Assembly: GCA_014653385.1 (NCBI GenBank)
Contig: JACWER010000001.1
Coordinates: 62,001-126,000 of the forward strand
DNA: 64,000 nt
Direction of reading: 5' to 3'
From: Pelagibacterales bacterium SAG-MED50
GTDB taxonomy: Bacteria; Pseudomonadota; Alphaproteobacteria; Pelagibacterales; Pelagibacteraceae
In this document: piece by piece, positions 49,432 through 58,537 of the stretch
Numbering within the stretch: position 1 is the first letter of the stretch
Layout of the letters: the number at the start of each line of letters is the position of its first letter
Translations under genes and position numbers: made by a program
Notes under the pieces: generated by a model
What the model saw: only the letters and a program-made list of their open reading frames with translations
What the model was told of the DNA's origin: nothing
Databases searched by the model: none

Positions 49432-50796
49432 TTAGCCTTTTACAACTTCTCTAGTGTTTGCGTTGAATGACTCTTTAAATGGAATGTCTACTACTACTGC
49501 ATCAACAGGTGTTCCTGGAGTGTCTGAGTATTTTTCTGGTAAATGAACTTTATATTTAGTTCCAACTTTACCTTTTGGAAATCCATTTGCATTCAATGTT
49601 CCATCAAATGGTACATATCCCATTGCAATGTTTTGTTTTTTCTCTGGGTGATACCAAGGAGAGGTAATAAATCCTACTGGATCTCCACCACTCTCAGGTG
49701 ATACTAGCCAAAAATCAGGAGCATACTCTTCAATCGGTTTTCCACCTAATTCAAGCCCAACTAATTGAAGCTTGTACGGTTTTTTACCATCTTTAATTTC
49801 AGCACCCATTTTTTCTAAAGCAGCTTTACCAACATAGTCAGCTTTTTTAGCCCATTCACCTTTTCCAGATAATGAAACTTGATAACCTAAGTTACATTGG
49901 AAAGGATTATGCTGTTGATCCATATCTTGACCCCATGAAAGAATTCCTGCTTGAATTCTTCTATGGTGAGCAGGAGCAATAACCATAAGGCTATGTTTTT
50001 TTCCAGCATCAAGAACTGCATTCCACATATCGTCAGCGTATAACATGGAGTCTCTCAGATATATCTCATAACCAGCTTCTCCTGAAAAACCAGACTGAGA
50101 AATAACACAACTTCTTCCACCTACTTTTGTTTCTGCTAAACCGTAGAAAGGCATATTATCGAAATCAACTTGATCTCCACACAAATCTTTCATTAACGCT
50201 TTGGCTTTTGGTCCTTGTATTTGAACAGGGCTGACATCAATTTCTTCAATAGTACAATCAAATCTTCCATCAGCGTTTACACCTTGAAGGTACATACCAA
50301 TATCAGAGTCTGATAACGAAAACCAAAATTCATCTTCTGAAATTCTAAGAAGAATTGGATCATTTAAAACCCCACCATATGCATTACATAAGATTACATA
50401 TCTTGCTCTCATAGGAGAAATTTTTGTTGCATCTCTTGTTATTACATAGTCAGTAAATTTTTCTGCATCCGGACCTTTAACTCTGATTTGTCTTTCAACA
50501 GCAACATTCCACATAGTAACGTGATTTACAATTGCGTCGTACTCAACCATAGCTCCACCATCTTCTGGTTTTACGTAACCTCTTGGGTGATAAATACGAT
50601 TATAAACAGTTGCTCTCCAACAACCTGCTTGCATTGATAAGTGCCAATAAGGAGATTTTCTTACTCTTGTCGAGATAAGCATTTCAACTTTTGTTGGACC
50701 ACTTTGTCTTAAGTTATAAGGCACTGCACGATCCGATTGATCGACTGAAGTTGCCTGATTTAGTTTAGTATAGTCAAATTCATTAGACATAACCAT
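49432..50796 (-). CDS. GcvT-fold THF-dependent methyltransferase, DmdA-like (substrate uncertain)
   Basis: MWNVAVERQIRVKGPDAEKFTDYVITRD, ISQSGFSGEAGYEIYL, GILSWGQDMDQQHNPFQCNLGYQVSL; adjacent MetF-like gene. Confidence 0.75.
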   Translation of the reverse strand: MVMSNEFDYTKLNQATSVDQSDRAVPYNLRQSGPTKVEMLISTRVRKSPYWHLSMQAGCWRATVYNRIYHPRGYVKPEDGGAMVEYDAIVNHVTMWNVAVERQIRVKGPDAEKFTDYVITRDATKISPMRARYVILCNAYGGVLNDPILLRISEDEFWFSLSDSDIGMYLQGVNADGRFDCTIEEIDVSPVQIQGPKAKALMKDLCGDQVDFDNMPFYGLAETKVGGRSCVISQSGFSGEAGYEIYLRDSMLYADDMWNAVLDAGKKHSLMVIAPAHHRRIQAGILSWGQDMDQQHNPFQCNLGYQVSLSGKGEWAKKADYVGKAALEKMGAEIKDGKKPYKLQLVGLELGGKPIEEYAPDFWLVSPESGGDPVGFITSPWYHPEKKQNIAMGYVPFDGTLNANGFPKGKVGTKYKVHLPEKYSDTPGTPVDAVVVDIPFKESFNANTREVVKG

Positions 50797-51562
50797 TCTC
50801 CTTCAACCACTTGTTTGTTTCCTTCAAGCCGCCGAATGTATAAATGTGGAAGTTATCAGTATGTGACTTAACTTTCCCAATTAGTTCATTAGGGTCTTTA
50901 GGTTTCAATAAATCTAACGCCTTAGTAAAATTAGATTTAAGAAAGTTAATGGAATTTTTCGCACCGACAATATTAGCAAACTTTATTAAGCTAGATATTT
51001 TCATTGGCCCAGTAATTCCAACATGCACTGGTACGCTTTGTTTAGAAACAAAATCAACAATAGGCTGACTATCTAATAACCATTGGGTTACTATGTAATC
51101 AGCATAAGGCTTTTTATCTATCATTGCTTTTTCTAAATTTTGTTCTGGTATATCTGGACTTCCTTCAGGATGGCCTGCGATACCAATTTTAATTCCTCCA
51201 AAAAAACCTGTTTCTAAAATTTGATATGAGCTATCAAACTTACCAACTGGTTCTCTGCTTCCACCAATTACTAAAGCTTGCGTAACACCTTGATCTTTAC
51301 ATCTTGAAACATAATCTTTTAATTCATCATCATTATTTATTGATCTGGCTGGAAAGTGTGGAACTGGATTAAAACCTTTTTTAACAAGGTCTCCTGATTT
51401 ATCAGCAGTCTCTTTATAATCACCACCAGGTAACATTGTAACATATACATCCTTTACAGCAGGTAAGGTTTCAAGGTCAGTATGAGGACCAATTTCTAGT
51501 GAAAAATTCATTTTTTCCAGATCATTATCCTTTTTAAAAATGCTGTCAAAGAAATTCAGCAT
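50783..51562 (-). CDS. Methylenetetrahydrofolate reductase-like protein (MetF family)
   Basis: FSLEIGPHTD, ALVIGGSREPVGKF, IGIAGHPEGSPDI; operon with a THF-dependent demethylase. Confidence 0.75.
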   Translation of the reverse strand: MLNFFDSIFKKDNDLEKMNFSLEIGPHTDLETLPAVKDVYVTMLPGGDYKETADKSGDLVKKGFNPVPHFPARSINNDDELKDYVSRCKDQGVTQALVIGGSREPVGKFDSSYQILETGFFGGIKIGIAGHPEGSPDIPEQNLEKAMIDKKPYADYIVTQWLLDSQPIVDFVSKQSVPVHVGITGPMKISSLIKFANIVGAKNSINFLKSNFTKALDLLKPKDPNELIGKVKSHTDNFHIYTFGGLKETNKWLKENGYV

Positions 51563-51599
51563 AGTTCAAAATGGAAATTTGTTGCCAAAAATTAAGGCC

Positions 51600-52808
51600 A
51601 TGATAATTTTTTTTATGGTCGAAAATCTTAAAAATAATTCTCTCTCAAAGATCTTGGACATCAAGAAATTGATGGATGTGGACAAACCTATAGAGACCGC
51701 AAATGGACTTCCAAACCAGTGTTACACCAGTGAGCAATATTTAGAATATGAAACAGATAAGATTTTTTGTAATAAATGGACAGTAATTGGGGTAGCTAGT
51801 TCTATACCCAATGTTGGGGATGCTAAACCATACAATCTACTCGGGATTCCTTTAATGATAGTCAGAGACAAAGATCGTAATATTAGGGTATTTCATAATG
51901 TTTGCAGCCATAGAGGATTTAAACTAATAGACAAACCATGCACTTTGAAAAATGTAATTAGATGCCCTTATCATTCCTGGTCATATGACTTTAAGGGAAA
52001 CCTAGTGGCCACCCCTCATATAGGTGGCTTAAATATTCATAACTCAGATCAATTTGAAAAGAATCAGAGCAATTTAAAGGAAGTTAGATCTAAAGTATGG
52101 ATGGACATTATTTTTGTTAATATTAATTCAAATGAAATTGAATTTAATGAGTATATCAAGCCACTTGAACAAAGATGGTCTAGATTCATTACTTATAAAG
52201 ATCAAAAATTATTAATTCATTCTAAAGATTATGGTTCTTTTGATTTAGAAGTTAAATGTAATTGGAAGTTTGCAATTGAAAATTACTGTGAAAGCTATCA
52301 TTTACCAACTATTCATCCAGAATTAAATAAAGTATCAAACATTAATGATCATTATCACATTCAAGGTTTACCCAATAGATTCGCAGGACAAGGAAGTGAA
52401 AAATACGAACAACCGGTAAAAGGAAATAGGAAATTTGATACATTTAAGAATTGGGAAAAAAGCTCACATAAAAATTCTGAATATATAGCATTATTTCCCA
52501 ATGTAATGATTGGTCTACATTTAGATCATTTTTATGTTTTTTGGCTAGAACCACTTGCAATCAATAAAACTAAAGAACATATGGAAATGTATTATGTCGG
52601 TGATAAAAGTGCTAACGGAAATGAACTTAAAGAATTAAGAAAAGAAAATATAAGATTTTGGAAGGAAGTAATGTTAGAAGACATTAGTGCAATTGAGGGT
52701 ATGCAAGAGGGAAGAAGTTCACCTGTATATAACGGTGGAAATTTCTCACCAGTGATGGATCAACCAACTCATCAATTTCATAAATGGGTAGCAAATAGTT
52801 TATTATAA
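51600..52808 (+). CDS. Rieske non-heme iron oxygenase alpha subunit (quaternary-ammonium/betaine-type candidate)
   Basis: Rieske motif CSHRGFKLIDKPCTLKNVIRCPYHSW; catalytic ENYCESYHLPTIHP; track start 51540 overlaps the divergent gene, likely start 51600 or 51615. Confidence 0.8.
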   Translation: MIIFFMVENLKNNSLSKILDIKKLMDVDKPIETANGLPNQCYTSEQYLEYETDKIFCNKWTVIGVASSIPNVGDAKPYNLLGIPLMIVRDKDRNIRVFHNVCSHRGFKLIDKPCTLKNVIRCPYHSWSYDFKGNLVATPHIGGLNIHNSDQFEKNQSNLKEVRSKVWMDIIFVNINSNEIEFNEYIKPLEQRWSRFITYKDQKLLIHSKDYGSFDLEVKCNWKFAIENYCESYHLPTIHPELNKVSNINDHYHIQGLPNRFAGQGSEKYEQPVKGNRKFDTFKNWEKSSHKNSEYIALFPNVMIGLHLDHFYVFWLEPLAINKTKEHMEMYYVGDKSANGNELKELRKENIRFWKEVMLEDISAIEGMQEGRSSPVYNGGNFSPVMDQPTHQFHKWVANSLL

Positions 52809-52810
52809 AG

Positions 52811-53218
52811 ATGAAAATAATTTTAATAATGGGTTTACCTGGCTCAGGAAAAACAACATTAGCTGAAGAATTAGCTCCATTACTTAATGCTAAAAGATTA
52901 AATGCTGATGAAGTTAGAAAAGAGGCAAATGATTGGGATTTTTCTGAAGAAGGAAGAAAAAGACAGGCAAAAAGAATGGCAGACTTTGCTTTAAAATTGA
53001 AACAAGATGGAAGTTTTGTTGTAGCAGATTTTGTTTGCCCTACACCAGAAGCAAGAGCTTTATTTCCAGCAGATTTTATTGTTTGGGTTGATACAATTAA
53101 AGAAGGAAGATTTGATGACACTAATAAGATGTTTGTTAAACCAAATAAGTTTGACTTTCATGTAACTACACAAGATGCTAAAAATTGGGCACCAAAAATA
53201 ATAAAGGAGATAAATTAA
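52811..53218 (+). CDS. APS-kinase-like P-loop kinase (135 aa)
   Basis: IILIMGLPGSGKTTLAEELAPLLNAKRLNADEVR. Confidence 0.65.
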   Translation: MKIILIMGLPGSGKTTLAEELAPLLNAKRLNADEVRKEANDWDFSEEGRKRQAKRMADFALKLKQDGSFVVADFVCPTPEARALFPADFIVWVDTIKEGRFDDTNKMFVKPNKFDFHVTTQDAKNWAPKIIKEIN

Positions 53219-53592
53219 TGGCTTATGAATGGGATAACAAAAAACCAACTGCTCAAATGTTAGGAAGATGGCAACCATTTCATGACGGTCATTACAGTTT
53301 ATTTAAGGAAATTATTAAAAAAACAGGACAAGTTTGTATTCAAATTAGAGATGTCCAAGGGGTAGATGACAATCCTTTTGACTTTGAGACAGTTAAAAAA
53401 AATATTGAAGATAGATTAAATCCAGAGTTTGAGGGTCAATTTAAAGTAATGCTTGTGCCAAATATTACAAATATTTGTTATGGACGTGGTGTTGGTTACA
53501 AAATTGAAGAAATTGAACTTTCAAAAGAGATTCAAGAAATTTCTGCTACTAAAATTAGAGCCAAGATGAGAGAAGACGGAAAGCTAAAGTAA
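53218..53592 (+). CDS. Nucleotidyltransferase (cytidylyltransferase/NadM-like)
   Basis: LGRWQPFHDGHYSLFKEIIKK (HxGH-type) and ISATKIRAKM; ATG at 53218 overlaps previous stop (track start 53185). Confidence 0.75.
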   Translation: MAYEWDNKKPTAQMLGRWQPFHDGHYSLFKEIIKKTGQVCIQIRDVQGVDDNPFDFETVKKNIEDRLNPEFEGQFKVMLVPNITNICYGRGVGYKIEEIELSKEIQEISATKIRAKMREDGKLK

Positions 53593-53598
53593 ATTACA

Positions 53599-54474
53599 AT
53601 GAATTCAGATTTAAATTTTTTTAAAAAAAATGGATATCTAGTAAAAAAAAATTTAATTACTCAAAAAAAAATTAATAAGATAAACGAAATTGTTAATGAA
53701 GTTGTATCAAAAGAAAATAAAAAAAATGATACAAACGGAACTCAATCTTATAATAATTATCACTTTGTTTACAATTCAAACACATTAAAAAATAAAGAAA
53801 TTTTAAGGTTAAATAATCCTCAAAATAGACATAAAATTTTTTATGATTTATCAAGAGATAAAAAAATAATATCTATAGTTAAAAAGTTGTTAGGAGGATC
53901 TGTAAGATTTCATTTGGGTAAATTAAATTTTAAACTTCCTAACAAAAAAAAAGGAAGCGAAATTGGGTGGCATCAAGACTGGGCATTTTATCCTCATACT
54001 AACGATGATTTAGTTACTGTTGGTATATATTTAGATGATTGCTACGAGAAAAATGGACCTCTTAAAATAATAAAAAATTCACATAAAGAAAAATTATATA
54101 GCCATCATAATAATGAAAATTTTTTTGTTGGAAAAATAAACACAAAAAAAAATAAAATTGGGATAAAAAATAGTGTTTCTATAACTGGTACTGCAGGAAC
54201 AGTAGTTTTTTTTCATTGTAGATCTGTACATGGGTCAGGTCACAATCAAATGAATAATTCTAGACCTTTAATTTTATTTGGATATAGAGCTTCTGATGCA
54301 TGGCCATTAATCAATGATGGTAATCCTCATCCAGAGATAGATTTAGATAATTACAATAAAAACATTATAGTTGGAAAGAACTCTGTAAAACCAAGGTTAA
54401 CAAAAGTCCCTACAATCATACCATTGCCAAAAAAGAAACATTATGTTTCTATTTACGAACTTCAAAAAAATTAA
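53599..54474 (+). CDS. Phytanoyl-CoA dioxygenase family 2OG-Fe(II) oxygenase
   Basis: IGWHQDWAFYPH (HxD) and FHCRSVHGSGHNQMNNSRP (distal His, Arg). Confidence 0.8.
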   Translation: MNSDLNFFKKNGYLVKKNLITQKKINKINEIVNEVVSKENKKNDTNGTQSYNNYHFVYNSNTLKNKEILRLNNPQNRHKIFYDLSRDKKIISIVKKLLGGSVRFHLGKLNFKLPNKKKGSEIGWHQDWAFYPHTNDDLVTVGIYLDDCYEKNGPLKIIKNSHKEKLYSHHNNENFFVGKINTKKNKIGIKNSVSITGTAGTVVFFHCRSVHGSGHNQMNNSRPLILFGYRASDAWPLINDGNPHPEIDLDNYNKNIIVGKNSVKPRLTKVPTIIPLPKKKHYVSIYELQKN

Positions 54475-54509
54475 AATTGAACAAACAATAAGAAAAATAA
54501 TAAATTTCA

Positions 54510-55361
54510 ATGAATGAAAGATTAAAAACTATTGTAGATTTAGAAAATTACCCAATTCATGATTTATCTTCAAAAAAAATTCAAAAATTAATTAAAAAAT
54601 GTAAAGATGATTTAGATCAATTTAGTTGCTCCACTATTCCAAATTTTATTTTACCTCAATCAATTAAATCAATGAATTTCGAATTAGAAAAAAAAATTGA
54701 CAAAGTTTTTATGTCAAAAAAAAGTATTAATCCTTATCTTAACTCTAAGGACGAACCATCTTTATCTCTAAGCCATCCTAAAAGAACTTTCTTAGAGAGA
54801 GATAATGGATATTTAAATTCAGACCTTTTCAATAAAGATTCTGAAATGAAATTTTTATACGAGCAGGAAGAGCTTTTAAAATTTGTGTCAGCTTGCCTAG
54901 GTATTTCACCAATATATAGATGGGCGGATCCATTAGCTTGTCATGCATATAATGTAATGAAACCAGAAGGAATTTTACCTTGGCATTTTGATAGTTGTGA
55001 ATTTACACTAAGTATAATGATACAAAAACCTGATGAGGGAGGAATTTTTGAATATTGTCCATTTATTAGAGAGCCAGGAAATGAAAATTTTAATGAGGTT
55101 AAGAAAGTATTAGAAGGTGATAGGTCAAAAGTTAGACAATTAAAGTTAGAACCTGGAGATTTACAAATATTTAAGGGTAGATTTACAATGCATAGAGTAA
55201 CAAGGGTAAAAGGAAATAAACCAAGATATCTTTGTATTCCAGCTTATGTATTAGATCCTTGGAGAGTTAATACGCCAGAACATTCAGAAGCTATTTATGG
55301 AAAAGTATTACCAATTCATATAGAAAGGAATCGAACAAGATCAGATGGTTTAGCAGATTAA
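54510..55361 (+). CDS. 2OG-Fe(II) oxygenase resembling the HalD/BesD (ArpA-like) family, with an HxD hydroxylase-type triad
   Basis: LPWHFDSCEFTLSIMIQKPDEGGIFEYCPFIR, VLEGDRSKVRQLKLEPGDLQIFKGRFTMHRVTRVKGNKPRYLCIPAYV, YGKVLPIHIERN. Confidence 0.65.
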   Translation: MNERLKTIVDLENYPIHDLSSKKIQKLIKKCKDDLDQFSCSTIPNFILPQSIKSMNFELEKKIDKVFMSKKSINPYLNSKDEPSLSLSHPKRTFLERDNGYLNSDLFNKDSEMKFLYEQEELLKFVSACLGISPIYRWADPLACHAYNVMKPEGILPWHFDSCEFTLSIMIQKPDEGGIFEYCPFIREPGNENFNEVKKVLEGDRSKVRQLKLEPGDLQIFKGRFTMHRVTRVKGNKPRYLCIPAYVLDPWRVNTPEHSEAIYGKVLPIHIERNRTRSDGLAD

Positions 55362-55362
55362 T

Positions 55363-56142
55363 ATGATAAGCAATATTAAAACAAAAAAAATAACTAATGA
55401 AATTACATCAATTATTATTGATGAACAAAAAACATATAATTCATTATCATTTAAAAATTTAACAGATTTACTGAATGCCTTAAAAAAAATTGATTCAGAT
55501 AAAAAAGTAAAAGTAATTATTTTAGAAGGTGCTGGTAAAGGATTTAGTGCAGGACATAATTTAAAAGAAGTCAGAGGATTGAATAAGAGAGAAAAATATC
55601 AAAAATTATTTAATCTTTGTTCAAAAGTAATGCTTCAAATTGTTGAGGGAAGAAAACCAGTAATTGCAAAAGTTCACGGTGCTGCATTTGCTGCTGGATG
55701 TCAGTTAGTTGCTAGTTGTGATTTAGCTTACAGTACAAATGACGCATTATTTGCAACACCTGGAGTAAATATAGGATTATTTTGTAGCACTCCTATGGTT
55801 GCTGTTAGTAGAAAAATTAATAGAAAACCAATGATGAAAATGTTGCTTACAGGTAAGCCAATTAAAGCGAATTATGCAAAAGAAATTGGATTAATTAATG
55901 ATTGTTATTCAAAATCAAAATTAAACGCTGAAGTATTAAAAGTTGCTAAAACTATTGCTTCAAAATCAAACTTAACAATTAAAATTGGCAAACAAGCTTT
56001 TTATAAACAATTAGAAATGCCATTAAAAAAAGCTTATGCATATACTAGCAAAATGATGACAGTAAACATGATGGCAATGGATGCCAAAGAAGGAATATCA
56101 GCATTTTTAGAAAAACGTAAACCAAATTGGAAAAATAAATAG
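55363..56142 (+). CDS. Crotonase/enoyl-CoA hydratase superfamily protein (ECHDC3-like)
   Basis: GAGKGFSAGHNLKEV, AKVHGAAFAAGCQLVASCDLAY, TPGVNIGLFCSTPMVA. Confidence 0.75.
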   Translation: MISNIKTKKITNEITSIIIDEQKTYNSLSFKNLTDLLNALKKIDSDKKVKVIILEGAGKGFSAGHNLKEVRGLNKREKYQKLFNLCSKVMLQIVEGRKPVIAKVHGAAFAAGCQLVASCDLAYSTNDALFATPGVNIGLFCSTPMVAVSRKINRKPMMKMLLTGKPIKANYAKEIGLINDCYSKSKLNAEVLKVAKTIASKSNLTIKIGKQAFYKQLEMPLKKAYAYTSKMMTVNMMAMDAKEGISAFLEKRKPNWKNK

Positions 56143-56339
56143 TGTTAAATAAAAAAAATATTTTAATCATTATATTTATTATTTCAGGAATGTATTTTAT
56201 TATGAGTTTTAATGATCATAATTTCAAAAGAGCAGTAGATGCTTGTCTTGCAGGTAGTCAAAAATTATCTGAGTCTAAAATAACAGATTTAGAAAAGGCA
56301 AAAAAGTTTTGTGAAGAACAAATTAAAAAAGATAAATAA
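56142..56339 (+). CDS. Small membrane-anchored protein (65 aa)
   Basis: N-terminal TM NILIIIFIISGMYFIM; overlaps flanking genes by one base. Confidence 0.55.
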   Translation: MLNKKNILIIIFIISGMYFIMSFNDHNFKRAVDACLAGSQKLSESKITDLEKAKKFCEEQIKKDK

Positions 56340-57712
56340 TGGGTGATATTAAAAATATGGATAAATCATGTTGTGGACCAGGTTATGCAAGTCCATCAGA
56401 TGCAATTAAAGCACCTAATGAAAAACTTTTATATACTATAGCAATTTATACTGGCACAGGAATTCAAAAACCTGATTATCTTGCAACTATTGATGTTGAT
56501 CCAAATAGCCCCACATATTCTCAAGTTATTCACCGTCTTGAAATGCCTGGAATAGGAGATGAGCTTCATCATATGGGATGGAATGCTTGTTCTTCATGTC
56601 ATGGAGATGAAGGGATGAGTAGAAAATATCTTTTAGTTCCAGGTGTTAGATCTAATAATATTCATGTAATTGATACTGCATCAGATCCTTTTGCCCCAAA
56701 AATTCATAAAATTATAGAGGGTTCTGAAATAAAATCAAAAACAAATTTGTCAGGACCTCATACAGTCCACTGTCTCGGTTCTGAAATTATTATTTCTTTT
56801 CTAGGTAATGCAAGAGGAGAAGCTCCTGGAGGATATTTACATTTAAATAAAGATTTTGAAATTGTTGGAAGATGGGAAAATTCTATGGGCGATATTCCAT
56901 TTAGTTACGATTTTTGGTATCAGCCAAGACATAATGTGATGGTCAGTTCAGAATGGGCTGCACCAAATACTTTTATGCCTGGTTTTGATCTTGAAGAAGT
57001 AGGGCACTTAAAATACGGACGTAGATTACATATTTGGGATTTTAAAAAGAAAGAACCAGTTGAGACAATGTACTTAGGTGAAGATGGTTTAATCCCTTTA
57101 GAGGTAAAATTTTTGCATAATCCTGACAGCAGTCATGGATTTTGTGGAGCAGCTTTAAGTGCAAATGTAATTCATTTTTGGAAATCTAAAGAAGGAAAAT
57201 GGAAGTGGGAAAAAATTATTGATGTTGAAAACGAACCACATCCAGAATGGCCTATTCCTATACCAGGAGTAATGTCTGCTATACTTGTTTCAATGGATGA
57301 TAAATATCTTTACTTAAATAATTGGCTTCATGGAGATATGAGGCAATACGATATTTCTGATCCTCATAATCCAAAATTAACTGGTCAAGTATGGATGGGA
57401 GGACTTTTAGGGAAAGCACCAATTGTAAATGGTGTAAAAATTGCTGGTGGTCCACAAATGTATCAATTGTCTTTAGATGGAAAACGTATGTATGTAACAA
57501 CTTCATTATTTTCAACTTGGGATAATCAATTCTATCCAGATATTCGTACTCAAGGAGGAGCCATGATAATGATTGATTGTGATGTTGAAAATGGAGGAAT
57601 GAAAATCAATAAGGATTTCATAGTTGATTTTGGGAAAGAGCCTAATGGTCCAAGTAGATGTCATGAAAGCAGATATCCAGGTGGAGATTGTACAAGTGAT
57701 ATTTGGTTGTAA
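56339..57712 (+). CDS. mtoX: SBP56/selenium-binding protein family, methanethiol oxidase candidate
   Basis: CCGPGYASPSDAIKAPNEKLLYT, LHHMGWNACSSCHGD, LSGPHTVHCLGSEIIIS, HNPDSSHGFCGAAL. Confidence 0.8.
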   Translation: MGDIKNMDKSCCGPGYASPSDAIKAPNEKLLYTIAIYTGTGIQKPDYLATIDVDPNSPTYSQVIHRLEMPGIGDELHHMGWNACSSCHGDEGMSRKYLLVPGVRSNNIHVIDTASDPFAPKIHKIIEGSEIKSKTNLSGPHTVHCLGSEIIISFLGNARGEAPGGYLHLNKDFEIVGRWENSMGDIPFSYDFWYQPRHNVMVSSEWAAPNTFMPGFDLEEVGHLKYGRRLHIWDFKKKEPVETMYLGEDGLIPLEVKFLHNPDSSHGFCGAALSANVIHFWKSKEGKWKWEKIIDVENEPHPEWPIPIPGVMSAILVSMDDKYLYLNNWLHGDMRQYDISDPHNPKLTGQVWMGGLLGKAPIVNGVKIAGGPQMYQLSLDGKRMYVTTSLFSTWDNQFYPDIRTQGGAMIMIDCDVENGGMKINKDFIVDFGKEPNGPSRCHESRYPGGDCTSDIWL

Positions 57713-58074
57713 TGCAAATTACAATTTCTAATCGCGAGAATAGTGTTTACAAAGTTTCAGGGAAAATGTCTTTACTTCAAGAATTAAGAGAACAAGGCGT
57801 AGATTTACCTTATGGTTGTCAATATGGAGGATGTATTACTTGTGCAGCTAAATTGATTGAGGGCGAAGTAGATCAGCGGTCACAAGTTGCCCTTAATAAC
57901 CGACAGATCAATAATGGTTATATAATTTTATGCGTAGCTAAACCAAAAACAGATTGTACGATTGAGATTGGGGTTGAAAGCCATGATAAATTATACCGCA
58001 ATCCTTTTCTTGACCCACTTGCACCACATGAGTTAAAAGCTGATATTGCTAGCCAGAAAAATAAAAAAAAATAA
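57712..58074 (+). CDS. 2Fe-2S ferredoxin (plant type)
   Basis: LPYGCQYGGCITCAAKL...YIILCVAKP; ATG overlaps the upstream stop (TAATG). Confidence 0.8.
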   Translation: MQITISNRENSVYKVSGKMSLLQELREQGVDLPYGCQYGGCITCAAKLIEGEVDQRSQVALNNRQINNGYIILCVAKPKTDCTIEIGVESHDKLYRNPFLDPLAPHELKADIASQKNKKK

Positions 58075-58079
58075 CATTA

Positions 58080-58529
58080 ATGAATCACAATGAACCTTAC
58101 AGCGATGAGTATTTAAGAGATATACTTAGCTCAGTTAAGACAATTGCGATGGTTGGGGCAAGTCCAGATAAAACAAAGTTTAGTTATGGAGTACTTAGAG
58201 TATTAAATGAAACAGGTTACGATATGATACCTGTAAATCCTCGTCCTGGTATAACTGAAATTAGAGGTTTAAAAGTTTATCCAAGTTTAAAAGAAATTGA
58301 CCGACCAGTTGATATGGTGGAAGTTTTTAGAAAACCTGAAGATCTTTATGCTATTGCTGAAGAAGCAATTTCAATTAATGCTAAAGTTTTATGGGGACAA
58401 ATTGGAGTTATTAATCATGATGCTGCAAAGTTAGCCGAAGAAGCAGGTCTTAAGGTAGTGATGAATAAATGCCCAAAGATTGAACTATTCCGTCCATTTT
58501 GGAAGCCACGTCTTGATCTTAAAATTTAG
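58080..58529 (+). CDS. CoA-binding domain protein
   Basis: VKTIAMVGASPDKTKFSYGVLRVLNETGYDMIPVNPRPGITEIRGLKVYPSL. Confidence 0.8.
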   Translation: MNHNEPYSDEYLRDILSSVKTIAMVGASPDKTKFSYGVLRVLNETGYDMIPVNPRPGITEIRGLKVYPSLKEIDRPVDMVEVFRKPEDLYAIAEEAISINAKVLWGQIGVINHDAAKLAEEAGLKVVMNKCPKIELFRPFWKPRLDLKI

Positions 58530-58537
58530 AGTTTTTA

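Noticed and set aside
51540-51614. N-terminal extension of the Rieske ORF (MLSKKFSIVQNGNLLPKIKA...)
   Set aside because: Overlaps the divergent MetF-like start and lacks family-like sequence; internal Met at 51600/51615 more plausible.
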